DNA of 64,000 bases. It comes from Holothuria scabra (lineage: Eukaryota > Echinodermata > Holothuroidea > Aspidochirotida > Holothuriidae). Shown one piece after another: positions 20,991 through 32,979 of the stretch (the stretch's first letter is position 1; every line of letters begins with the position of its first letter). The position numbers and the translations under genes were made by a program. The notes beneath the pieces were generated by a model. That model saw only the letters and a program-made list of their open reading frames with translations. It had not been told where the DNA came from and did no database searches. Location of the stretch: contig CM074179.1 of assembly GCA_037179385.1 (NCBI GenBank), positions 73,765,219-73,829,218 of the forward strand, read 5' to 3'.

Positions 20991-21460
20991 TAAGCTGAGG
21001 TCCTGCAAAAACTCTTAAAAGTAAACTTTTAAAAATATGCTATAAGCTCATATCAAAATATTTAGGAGTTTTAATAAAAATATATTTGTAATGATTATTT
21101 TTTGTTTTTATTTAAAATTGATATAAAGATCGCATTGACGTTCATGTTACTTTTGCGCCATGTTGGTTGCCCTTAAAAAGAAAAAAAAAATGTTATCAAA
21201 ATATAATTTCAATCTTTATTTCGTAAAATATGGCCAGATTTTGAAGGCCGCTATGTTTACATTATATAAATGACAATTTGTTTTATTGTTTTTTATAAAT
21301 TATGATTGTTATTTTGGCGGACATTTTGTGATTTCTGTCATCTTGGTAAGGCGGAGGTCCTGTAAAAATATCAGAAATAATGCCTAAAAAATATTTTTTT
21401 TAATCCCATAGCAAAATATTTAGAATTTTTGATTGAAATGTATTTTTATTGATTTTTGTG
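20978..21460 (+). repeat. Dispersed/tandem repeat, right copies
   Basis: Two successive partial copies of the unit seen at 14797-14990: GGTTAAGCTGAGGTCCTGC starts the first (about 20985) and GGTAAGGCGGAGGTCCTG recurs at about 21343. The second copy includes the upstream ATATGGCCAGATTTT part. The spacing is about 360 bp. Confidence 0.6.
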
Positions 21461-24400
21461 GAATTCTTTCAACTTCCATTTTTTCCCGTTTTTTAACCGA
21501 TGACCTACTTCCCTTTGTCACAAGAATAAATGTATAGGGAATAATTGTATATTGAGAGTGTAAATCTGCAAGGGGATTTCGTAATAACACGTTCCATGTC
21601 GTTAACAGTATTTATGTACCAATGCAGGGTAGAAATGGCTGTATCAAAATGGGTGTACCACAATTTGGAGCATCGTTCAAAATTGGTGACCTTTTGACCT
21701 CTGGCACATATTTTTCATTTTTACTTCGTGATCAAGGCAAACGTTGTGATGGGTCTTTCATCAAAAAGTATCAATTCTTTTTTTATTGCTATCTGAATTT
21801 CCCCTACCCCAAAATATAGTCACTCAGCTGTCCGATGCACTATCAACATTAAAACCCATAGAAACCACAGTTCATCCCTAAGAAATCAGTGTTAACATAA
21901 TAAAATCTAGAAATTTATACCTAAAATTAAATTCCTATCCCTATTTCATGGATTCTATGGCGGGGTGCCAGGTGGACCCCTCCAGCCCACGGGCTATTGC
22001 TCAATAGGTCAAAGGGATACACCTTTATGTGTGTTTACAGCTGATGGCTGGATTTTAACGCACGTTAAACAGTATATGCCTATTCAGAGCAGCGCTTAGA
22101 TGTTTTGTTACTAGCTCACCTGAACAGAAAGGTCACGCACGCATGTGCAGATATAAACTTCCAACCCGTCTATTACGACATTATTAAACCTGCCAAGATT
22201 TCTGGGTGTAAGAGGTGTTGAAAGAAGTGGTATATATTTTTTCTTTCACGTTAGAGAATTCTGCCCCCTGAAAAGTAGACGTAATGACTTGGCCGATGTC
22301 ACCACTTAGCTGATTTTTGCACAATAGAAACCCGCAAACAACAATAGGTGCTCACTGGACCATGTAATGTCTAACAATGTGGCTTTTTGTCAGTTGTTTA
22401 ACAAGCAAGGATTTTAAGTATGCGATAAGTTTGTCCAGGTTTCAAGGGAGCTAATTCTGTAATGTCCGTCACAGGAAATGAACTTTGGGACGCTTAGCTT
22501 TGTACTCTTTCCGTATAGTTCACTCAGGTAGTGATTCATTCTGAAATCTGCCTGTAATTGCCATGTCGGATATTAACAGGAAAGAAAACTTAAATACGGT
22601 GATGAAACATACAAGCTTTTTACACACCACATGATTTGGCAACGCAATGTCAGGAAATTAGCAAAACGAAATTTCGGAGTAATAATTCAACACTAAAAAG
22701 TTCTCCTAATGGTAGATCCATTTAACAATTCCGTAGAACTTCTAGTAGCAGCCAGTACTTCAATGTAAGCCCATTCTCCAACTTTTAATTCGATATACGC
22801 CTAAAGATGCAGCGTTAAGAAAACCTCCTAACAAAAGTAGCCTTATGATACTCTACCATGGAGTCGCCACTAGACAATATTGATTGTCATGGCATCGAGT
22901 TGCATATATCTGACGACGGGGCAACTTGTGAAAATGCAGATGTTAATCTATTCCTTATAGAGAGCATTCTTTCCTCAGAACGGCGTTCATAATGATGAAT
23001 CTAACAATTACTATACCTTATTGGTAGACTATATTTCATGATGTGCTCTGGGGCGGCGTCAGAAGCCAGAGGTCCAGCGCAAGCTGCATTTGCAAAAAAA
23101 AAAATGTGAAACAGAAGGAAAAGAATGGAAAAAGGCAAAAAGGATCACTCAACCCATACTTTTCCCTCTATCAGAATAACCTGGTTCCGCCCTTTATTGG
23201 GTGTGCCAGTCACAACCCAGTTGTTTCGGTGCTTGGTGATTAAGTGATGAAACTTTCCTTCTTCATTTTTTAAACATCCTTAATTTTGTCCGATTGTTAC
23301 ATTTAATTTCTCCCGGGAGGAAATAAAGAACACCACATGCACCCATGCTATATTCAGGTTTTACATCTGTATAATTGATTGACAGTATAATTTACCAAAG
23401 TACACACAAAGTTGTGTAACATTTTGGTTTGTAACAGGCCAGTCAAGTATATGTAATTGTTTTTTTCACAGTCCTAACCAAATGAAAGCATATAGATCAC
23501 TTGAGTCCACAGATCACGTAACAAACTCAGATACTACACCCCACGCTGACTGTGATATCGAAAAGTTTTGTACAAACACGATCATTTGCTCATTTTACAC
23601 CAAAATTTCTAAATTGTTCTTATTAAGGTAAGCTTAATCAGTTATGCTTCAAAATGATATGTATTGGTGAAAGAATCCCATGAAACGCCGATTTTTATTC
23701 GAAATACATGATTTTTAACGATTTCAAAATTTTGTTATATCATAAATTTGGGGAATTTCCCCAAAGTAATGGATCATTTCATGTCACACAAACGCGGTTT
23801 ACGACAAAATTATAGACCCGAATAAAACCAACCCTTTTCCTCCTGCTACCTATCACATGCAGCTACCAGAAAAGCGTTTAGCCATTTCGATATATTTGTG
23901 GCTAGAGGAATCAATCCTTTAAATTATGTAAATTTGGGGTGAAAAGGACATTTCTGCTATAGACGTAAATTTCCATAAATTAATGATTTGCGACAAAAAA
24001 AATGGGTGCGCCCAATCAAAAAAGTATTCACTAGGTGTGTAATAGTACGAACATCACAAATCGAAATTAGCAAGACCTTTAAACACAACCCCAAGTACTA
24101 CATAAAGCGAAAAACCGAACAATACACCATGCGCCAACACACTGTATCTTTTCGATATGATGATCTGCTGGGGTTATTTGATGCATTCTTAAGAACCAAA
24201 GTCACGGCATAAGTTGTCAGTGTTGGCTAGCAAACAGTTACATGAACTGTCAATCCACCTCCTGTGAAGTAGGGTTAAGCACATGTAGCTTGCTTATAAG
24301 CCTTAACATAGGCCTATCACAACTAGTTTTACATTTATAGCTTATAACAAAAATCTGTGTTAGACCTACTTAGATAGGACTGATATACCAACACGAATGT

Positions 24401-24600
24401 ATCATACAATGTCGATTGAGTTCAAAGTCCGCTTCAAGGCTCTTTTGTGATAGGGGTATACCATGGATGTACTCTGCAACCCCATCCCACAAAAACCACA
24501 TGTGTACTTACACATGCAGAATGCAACGAGTTAGCGCTTTTCAGATTGATCATAAAGGAAGGACGTAAGTGTTATTACATTTTAATACCTTCCTGGAATG
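21460..24600. other. No identifiable gene
   Basis: About 3.1 kb with short open frames only. The 21622-21819 and 23988-24212 frames have no recognised motifs or splice context. An A-run-derived Lys-rich frame at 23043 is low complexity. Confidence 0.4.
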
Positions 24601-24605
24601 ACATA

Positions 24606-24911
24606 TTATAAATCAGAAACTCGAACCGCCAAATTCATGTGATCCAAGCACACAATACATTTCAAAGCTTCGTACCTGTACATATTCTCCCAAGTCACAC
24701 AATAGTTATTATTGATCCAAGGCAACGAGAGATTCGAATAACACTTAGTTGCAAAATAAACACGACAATTTTTGTCTGCCCAGGTGAACTTCACATGCCG
24801 TGACAAAGAGTAGCCTATATACACTTTGCAAAAAACTTGCTTTCTTAAGCCTTGTCTAATTTCTACACAATCAATTCGGTCATATATTTCCATGACGATG
24901 CCAACAAACAA
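24606..24911 (-). CDS. Candidate Ig-domain exon, receptor-related
   Basis: The open frame contains QVFCKVYIGYSLSRHVKFTW, a run of residues, then YRYEALKCIV and NLAVRVSDL. The spacing of Cys, Trp and second Cys and the local pattern (RHVKFTW against RVHLTW; KCIV then AVRVS against TCVR then AIRIS) match the second Ig exon of the intact receptor at 52647-52970. A possible acceptor (TTGTGTAG) precedes it. I could not find a good donor, and the frame ends in a TAA after SDL. It may be a decayed ectodomain exon of copy A or of a third paralogue. Confidence 0.4.
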   Translation of the reverse strand: MFVGIVMEIYDRIDCVEIRQGLRKQVFCKVYIGYSLSRHVKFTWADKNCRVYFATKCYSNLSLPWINNNYCVTWENMYRYEALKCIVCLDHMNLAVRVSDL

Positions 24912-24959
24912 AAGTTTATCGTGTGCATTGTACTCTTAACAAATTTGAACAACGCTCAA

Positions 24960-27900
24960 AATGTATTTAAAGGTGTTTGCTGCATGCTTTGTTTTCGACA
25001 AATTTTCAAACATCCAACCCAACTGGCGCCTGCGTTTCAAGGCTGTGCTCTACCACTTCATCAAACACTGCTTAGGCAGTGGACCTATCAAGCTAGAAAA
25101 TAAAGAACCCTTACGGAAAATACGTGGCCCTATACCTAGCCCCATACCTAGCCCCACCAAGACAATCATGGCTCATGCCATTGCAGCATTCCATCTTAAA
25201 ATATCGTGCAAGACAGTAAAGCCGGGGCCCAACCATTCGCTTTAAAGTTTGCATGCGAACAAGATAATATTCCTAAAATGGAAGGGAATGGATCAAGCAC
25301 TAGGAGTTACGATTTCCCTTCTGGAAATGGTGACCATGAGTTTCCTTGGGTCCAAATTCTGCGCTTCCTTTATCGTATATACTGTCGCTAAACTGGATAC
25401 AGGCTGTTATAAATATGGCCTTTGCCCTAACGGAATAAATTCTAATAGGTTGTAGTCCATCGTCTCATTCATCCTCTGTCCCATTAGTACCCCGCTAACT
25501 AACACATTGGTTCTCGTCCACCCCTGACCCTGACCCCTTGACCCCAACCTTTACCCCCAATGCGTTGGCGAAGGGAGAAATATGAAGGGAGATCAGTCTT
25601 TGAACTATGCACCTCACCCTACCCCATTGACAAAAAATTACATTTTTATAATTAAGTTTTCGCTTTTTCTACCAGGAAGGGCGATTTAAAAAATGTATTA
25701 CATGTAACTCATTTTTTCAACTGACATTGCACATAAAACAACTTCAAGTTAGAAATCTCGTCTCTGCCAGATTTGTTACACTTTAACACTGAAGAACAGT
25801 TTCAGTACATCTATGCCCTCTGGAAATGAATACTGAAACCAATTGACACTTACTTACCTTAACTTTGAAAAATTGTGACCTCTCATACAGTCGAAAATGG
25901 TATTTTCTTGTTGATTGCTAAGCTGCATGTAAGTAGCGACTAATAAGCAATCGTTATTTCCAGGTTTGGTTGGCAGTAAAATTTTTACTTCAATAAATAT
26001 GGACACGACCAGGGGAGTACTCTTGTAGGGGGGGGGGGCATGAGTTGCGTGCTACCTTTCTTCATTTTTCCTTCTTTTCGGGGTGGTCGCCCCATGCCAC
26101 CCCCTAAAGTTGCCTTTGCGCTCTGCAAATTACAAAATGATCACAAATTCCCAAATATGAATAATAATTGAGTTACCAGGAGTCGGTCAATGAAAAAGTT
26201 TTATACGTTGTTTACGTCCTATGCGATTTGTATACAGTTACCGACTCAAGATACTCACCGTGACCGACTAAAGATACAGCCACCATACCACTACGATTGG
26301 GCGAACTTATTAAGTTAGCTAACCATGCGCATTCTACAATCATTTCGATTTTTCATGAAAAATTTACAGTGACTACACTTGTGAAATTCCTGTGAAATTA
26401 AAATGATCATGCCATTTTTTTTAAGACCCAGATGGCTCCTCGAAATCTCCAGACCCTTGCCACAAATTCAGGTTCTTCGTAATTTTGGGCTTAGCCTTTC
26501 CCTGTCATGTGCGTGAATGCATATGATAAAAACATTTGGGCAATTTAAGAATTGCAAAAAAACTTAGAGAAGTATGGAGGTTGCAACTGTTAAGGCTGCT
26601 GTACATGTGGATGATAACGTTTAAACACTAAGAATTGCAAAGTCAGGTGACCACAGCGAGATTGTTTGCCTTCATCATGAGAAAACTGAAGGATCGGCAG
26701 AATGGTACCAAATTCATGGCATGGAATTAAATTTGTATAAAGAATGTTTGTGAAAACATTAATGAAAATCATAATTGTAATGTAGTACAATTTAAATAAC
26801 TAAATTTCTATGGGGGAACCCCCCCCCCCCCCTCTGTCACGGTTCCCTATCAGGCGTGGCTATTACAGTTTAGTTTTTAGTGGTGTAAAATGTGTGTGTA
26901 TGTGGGGGGGGGGGGCATAGCTTCTCCCTGTTGTTAAAGTGCCCCTTCCCCCGTTTTGTATGCAATGCTTAACCCTAATACGCAGGTATCCCTAACACGC
27001 CCGGGGACTAATAAGACGGGTGACAGATAAGAAGAAACAATGAAATGGAGATGAATGAGAAGGGGACTAATGAGACGAATCAGGTTACATGGGGAGGGAG
27101 ACCAACTAGTCGATTGAGTGGTAACTGCCTTTACTAATTAACTTACCCTTTCCTCTCTTTTACCAAATTTGGTACTAGAACCATTATAACTAAGGCCTAA
27201 TCATAGCTGTGAAAACGAAGAAATACCTTGGTCACTTAATTTGTGATTCATTTTGATGGAAAATAATGCCACATTCTCTAAATGCCTGATCCACCTATGT
27301 CATTATTATTTCAACAGACATTACGCAGTCTTTCGAATACAACTATTGAGCTGTAGTGAATTTCCCGACAGCCCGAGCAACGTGCAGTGTTTAGGAATAT
27401 TTATAGACCTACAGAGAATATGGAATTATATATTATAATTATAAACGGAACACGGCCTTCTCCATAATACATATCATTACTATACTAACAATGTTGTACG
27501 TATGAGAGAATATACATACATAGCATGTACTAAACTGAATCACATTGCGTGTAGGTGTGCGATATGATGTTTATATACATATACTCATATACTTTAGTCC
27601 TACCTTGCGGCTGAAAATTTGGCAACGGTGGGAACAGGGAATCACGAGCACGGCGACAAGGAAATGTTCGTGTATAACTGGCGTGATCATAAGTGGCATG
27701 TCGAATGCAAGTAGAAACACGACAATAATGGAAAGACGTAATGGAGAAACGTTATTGTTAGAAACGTTATTGGCAATAGTAGTTCAACATGTCAAATGGA
27801 TTACCAAAACTAGTTCTTTAATGTTAGCTTTTTCTACACTGAGAGAAAAACAAATTTTAGGAAAATACTAGGCCTTAATTTTGCAGCAAAGGTGTTAGTT

Positions 27901-28870
27901 TTTAGCGTATATGAAATCTCAAGATTGATTTCGGTAAAACACCCTTAGCTGCGTAGTGGTTAATTTTAGGCTCACGGATTCAAACTTTTTGGTACAGGGA
28001 GCGGGGCTGAAAACAAAGGCACCTGTAAACGTCACTTTAATCATTTTTACGATTTACGAAAGGAAAGATAGACAAGCTGCTAGAATGGAAAAGAGATTTT
28101 AGCAAATACTACCCGAGAAAAAGGTTGTCGCTAACATCTTTAATTTAATTGCAACATTTAATCTCTTTTACAACCAACCTTGCTCTACTGAGCAAACAGT
28201 CTTTGAAGGGGTCAAACCCCTATAACGTTACTGGTTTAAATATACCTGAACAGGAAGTTCTGTGACAGATTCTGGATGCAGGGTGCCCAATTGAACTTTA
28301 TGGCTGAACTAGGTATTACTAGTAGTCGTTTCTACCGTCATGGTCTCCATTTGTTCCTTTGAAGTTAAAATAACGGTTTGAAATAGACCGCGACGAGCTC
28401 GCAGTTCGTTCGGCTTTTTTGTTGGGGGGGGGGGGGGGGGGGAGTATGCACATGAGCATATATCGTCCGGATTGTTGGGTTCAACAAACCAACCCCGCAA
28501 GTATAACACGAAATTTGACCTTACATAAAAATGGTCTATCATCTTTCTTTATCCATTCGTAAAATCACAGTAAGGATAGATTCCTCGAGTGAATCTTAAG
28601 TTTGTTTTTTCAGAATATTTTGCCTAAAATTGCCTTTGTACAAATTTGCATTAGTCTGCCGTAATTTAGCGCTGAAACCCATATTTTCGTGAGGGTTGGC
28701 GACACTTTAAGCAGTAACACTAAATGGTTTTACTGCTAATAGTGTTGCATGCACGTACTGCAAGAAAACAATAGGAACGATGTACACTTTGTGTTGATCT
28801 CGGGTTTGTTAAACCTAAGCCTTTCCGCATAATTACATGCGCCAACGAAGTACCGAACTCGCCTATATTC
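24960..28870. other. No convincing gene
   Basis: Overlapping short open frames at 24852-25455 and 27253-27871 have no recognised motif. G/C homopolymers lie at about 26030, 26820, 26905 and 28424-28442 (19 Gs). I see no exon with credible flanking splice sites. Confidence 0.35.
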
Positions 28871-28914
28871 ACTACATGGAAATCCCTGATGTCGCAACGA
28901 TCAATTGACAACGC

Positions 28915-29330
28915 GTTCTATTTATTTCTACATTAAGATAGCGAGGCACTAACAGTAAGTGTTCTGAATCCGTCTGATGGAAATTCCCGGAGGTGTAATG
29001 GTTTATACGGAAATGTTGAAGTGCCATGATCAATCCTTTAGTTGTTGAAGTAACATGTGAGGCGCGGGTTCCTTCACTAACGTTAATTTGCGTAGAAAAT
29101 GATTTGCAGGAAACACAGGGGAGGGGTCCAAAATCAACTCCACAAGATTGACAGAGGGGTTGCGTTGGAACAGGACGGGACATGTCCTCATCAATAACAA
29201 TTTCGTTCCTTGAAAGTCCTGACCGTCTTTGCAGGGGCGTCGATTTGATTTTCAAAAAGGGAACATCCGGCCTAGATTTTTCTCCTGTCCTGGAATGGTG
29301 TCCACCGCGGCATAGCTTCACATTCATTAT
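28915..29330 (+). other. Unassigned open region, possible decayed Ig-like segment
   Basis: On the minus strand a 151-codon frame is open (28872-29327). On the plus strand a frame with one TGA reads VVEVTCEARVPSLTLIC and, further on, DMSSSITISFLESPD, which has the look of Ig strands. I cannot tell which strand, if either, was coding. No splice sites were fixed. Confidence 0.2.
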
Positions 29331-29799
29331 GACTTCACTTACTTAAAAATATGGACATTCTGACCAGACCTCACAAAGGGGAGGTCGGGTGTAATAAAAT
29401 CCTCCTTATCTGTTCATTTATTTGTTGTAAGAAACCACTATCACTTGAAGAATAGCACTTAAACCCTGGCCTGTGAAGAACTTTTGCCAGTTGATTATAC
29501 AGCATATTAACACAGCAGATAAGTCACTCAAATGTCCAGTGATTGCAGAGTTAACCTTTTGTTTAGATTATGAACAGGAAGCCTTTAATTACGCGAAGAA
29601 GGGTTCATATGTCCCTGAGAATAAATCAGCCATGTTCACAGAAATCAAATTTAATTGGATTTGGTAACAGATACCCAGTTTACGATTCCAAAACCAGAGT
29701 TTGGATCTTTAAGCAGATGAGTTGGTAATGTTTTGCCGGGGGATGGGGGTGGTAAGCATCCAGATTTTACGACTTTTTGAGTGTGAACACCACTGTACT

Positions 29800-30345
29800 A
29801 TAGGGGGGTAATTTGGGGCCCGCGAAGCGCGCTGAACCTTTTGTTTTCTAAAAATATGGAGTTTGTAATGCCGCAAAAGTTTGGATTCTGAGTTTCCTGT
29901 AAGGAAATTTGAAAAGGTGGGGAATTAATAAAGAATTTACATATCCTGTTGGCAAATCTGAGATTGAGCGGCGACCAAAGATCATTTTTGTAACATAATG
30001 TTATCCAACTCCTACCAAATGACGCTCTCCGACGAAATTTTTTGAGTCAAGAGCTTATATTAGAGGAAATTTGGAATTTTATGAAAGAAAATTTATAAAA
30101 ATAGCACGGTTGTTACCGTTGTCACTTGATGATCTGGTGTCACACTTATCAAATTTCCAACTTTTTCACCTCCACAGCTCCAAAAAATTACCAAATTGAA
30201 GGTATAAGCGAGCACCTCTGCTAAGGAATCGCAATTTGCGGTGCGCGAAGCGTGCGGAAAATTTTGCTTTTTTGAAGCAACTACTGACAAATATGAAGCT
30301 TTTATTGGAGAGAATTTGGTATTTCTCAATTCCATGAGTTGTCAA
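29800..30345 (-). repeat. Dispersed repeats with CGCGAAGCG words
   Basis: CCCGCGAAGCGCGC at about 29820 and GTGCGCGAAGCGTGCGG at about 30241 mark two related copies. The segment 30240-30330 is an inverted match to about 7585-7670. A third trace, GCGCGCGGAGTGCGCG, lies near 30640. Confidence 0.5.
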
Positions 30346-31730
30346 AACCACAGGCTGGCTTCACAAATGGCAAATTCTCGAATTATTCATTTCTTCAGAG
30401 CCGCCTGCCCCCACGGTAGCTACGCCAAGGAGTGTCTGGGGAAAGGGTGCTGGTCTTCACTAAACATTACAAACTTCATAAAAACATAGCAGGGGACGAT
30501 TCTTCCTAAATGTTGAGCTCCTTCATAACGACACCTGCTGTCGTGTGCACTCGAACAATCCACATAATCTTAGAGGCAGATAAATAAATTAATTTATGTT
30601 TGATATGCAAGTGAAAAAAGAACATCAATGAGACTGCAAGCGCGCGGAGTGCGCGAAAATTTTGGGGGTTTGCAAAGCATAAACGTGATATTGTTTATAG
30701 TAGTACAGGAATCGATTGTAATGGGTAAAGCATATCTTTCATAACCTACATGTATAGTATTTTTGGTAGTACTTAACTTTTAAGTTGCAGGTCACAAAAA
30801 GTGTTTGGGGAGGTCGGGGGGATTTTGCGTTAGTGTCCCCTCTACTAAAAAAGTGTGGGGACATGTCCCTTCTGTCCCCCCATAATCGACAACCATTCGT
30901 CCTTGTAAAACTAGGGAGCGACAACTGAACATACTGAGTAATTGACTCGACGAATGTTGGAATTCGTGTAGAAGGGTCCGGGGGGGGGGGGGAGGAAAGA
31001 ATTAGATGGGGCGAGGATGCATTTTCTCATGTTTCTACTCTAGTTGCCTCCCCCATGTATTTAAATTTGACATAAAGGGACTCACTGAGTTTATATCGAT
31101 AACTGAATGAAATTGTGTAGTGGCACAACCACAGTATGAGTCAAGTGTCATATCCAATAACTAGGGAAAAAATAAATAAATTTTGAATATTGTCGTGTCC
31201 TGAATGGTAACGGTTTTGTGCTAAATTTAGAAAATAGTGTCTGTTCACGAATTAGATCTTCAAAAACTCACTCATAAAACAGTTATTTGTGGATTATGGG
31301 ATTTGTTTAAGTTTTGTCATTTGTCATTGATACCGTGCGTGAATAACAGTCAACAGGTCTGGAAAAATTTCGCTGAATCAACTTAATGAGCCACATTAAA
31401 ATTATCAAAATAACAGACAAAAAAAACCTTTACAAACATAATATCCTTGGAATCGAGCTTTCCAGTATTTGGCTGAAAGGGGGTTTAATGAGAAATAAGG
31501 GGTAAAATGAAAATAGCAGAGAAGACCCCAATTCTAACTCATTGCTACCAAGACTTTATAAACCTAGTTCTCTAGTTAGGATAAGTCCCAATGATCCCAC
31601 CCAAGACAGTTCTAAGTTTCTTATCATTCCTACTTTAGTCCATCCCTTAACTGTCTTATATACTCTACCCTATCCAAATAAGATCTCCATTTAATGTTAC
31701 ATGCGGGCTTCTAACAACATTTCAGTTTGG
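30345..31730. other. No identifiable gene
   Basis: AT-rich, with a 14-G run near 30979. Short frames only. Confidence 0.4.
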
Positions 31731-31734
31731 GTCA

Positions 31735-32417
31735 GAGAAGAAGAAGAAGAAGAAGAAGAAGAAGAAGAAGAAGAAGAAGAAGAAGAAGAAGAAGAAGAAG
31801 AAGAAGAAGAAGAAGAAGAAGAAGAAGAAGAAGAAGAAGAAGAAGAAGAAGAAGAAGAAGAAGAAGAAGAAGAAGAAGAAGAAGAAGAAGAAGAAGAAGA
31901 AGAAGAAGAAGAAGAAGAAGAAGAAGAAGAAGAAGAAGAAGAAGAAGAAGAAGAAGAAGAAGAAGAAGAAGAAGAAGAAGAAGAAGAAGAAGAAGAAGAA
32001 GAAGAAGAAGAAGAAGAAGAAGAAGAAGAAGAAGAAGAAGAAGAAGAAGAAGAAGAAGAAGAAGAAGAAGAAGAAGAAGAAGAAGAAGAAGAAGAAGAAG
32101 AAGAAGAAGAAGAAGAAGAAGAAGAAGAAGAAGAAGAAGAAGAAGAAGAAGAAGAAGAAGAAGAAGAAGAAGAAGAAGAAGAAGAAGAAGAAGAAGAAGA
32201 AGAAGAAGAAGAAGAAGAAGAAGAAGAAGAAGAAGAAGAAGAAGAAGAAGAAGAAGAAGAAGAAGAAGAAGAAGAAGAAGAAGAAGAAGAAGAAGAAGAA
32301 GAAGAAGAAGAAGAAGAAGAAGAAGAAGAAGAAGAAGAAGAAGAAGAAGAAGAAGAAGAAGAAGAAGAAGAAGAAGAAGAAGAAGAAGAAGAAGAAGAAG
32401 AAGAAGAAGAAGAAGAA

Positions 32418-32420
<3 letters not shown>
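31735..32420 (+). repeat. (GAA)n tract, about 228 units
   Basis: About 685 bp of uninterrupted GAA/AAG triplets on the plus strand. The poly-Glu and poly-Arg frames across it are artefacts. Pure GAA.TTC of this length is known to form triplex (H-DNA) and sticky structures and to hinder polymerases. The true length may differ from the assembled one. Confidence 0.97.
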
Positions 32421-32458
<38 letters not shown>

Positions 32459-32459
32459 G
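32421..32459 (+). repeat. (TAA)n, 13 units, abutting the GAA tract
   Basis: Thirteen TAA units directly follow the GAA tract, a one-base change in the unit (G to T) that converts one array to the other. Confidence 0.95.
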
Positions 32460-32730
32460 ACGTAAAAATCTGGAGGAATTGCTTAAAGATTAAAAAGCAA
32501 TTGTCGTTTGGAAAAATATCACAACAACGTAATCAAAGGTAGAAGAAATATACTGGGATTGTTACTTCAAACTACACACTTCAATGTTTATTAAGCAAGC
32601 ACATTGTGACTGGTGCCCCTACTACTCTTTTGGGGGGGGGGGGGGTGGGGGGATCGGTGTAAGTTTTAGGGTCGTTTGTTCAATTTCCTTCTGGCCCAAA
32701 TCATATAACTATATATCTTACTACATGGAA

Positions 32731-32977
32731 ACTCAAAAAAGCACCCAACAGTACAGCCGTTGAGCAAATAGGTTGGGTACTAAATTTTAACCATGATTTG
32801 TTGGGCAAAATTAGTTGGGTGAATTGGTTGGGCAATATTTTTTTTTCCAGCTAATGAGTAAAGCTCTTAACCAACTAAGTTGGGGAGCTTTTATCCAATT
32901 CCGGTCGGATGGCATACGGAACCAACGGTTGGGTAATTTGTTTCCCACGTTGAGTAATCGTTTTTTAGACTGTATAG
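32731..32977. repeat. Word-repeat element, GTTGGG type
   Basis: About 245 bp containing GTTGGG/CCCAAC or one-base variants about nine times, including CCAACTAAGTTGGGG and CCAACGGTTGGG. The edges CTCAAAAAAGCACC and, reversed, CTAAAAAACGATTAC are weakly inverted-repeat related. It has the same architecture as 13848-14072 with a different word. Confidence 0.55.
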
Positions 32978-32979
32978 GA

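Noticed and set aside
31735..32459. CRISPR-like array
   Set aside because: A uniform triplet repeat without spacers in an animal genome.
31701..32542. Open frames of poly-Glu and poly-Arg, 240-271 codons
   Set aside because: They are translations of the GAA microsatellite with no flanking coding signal.
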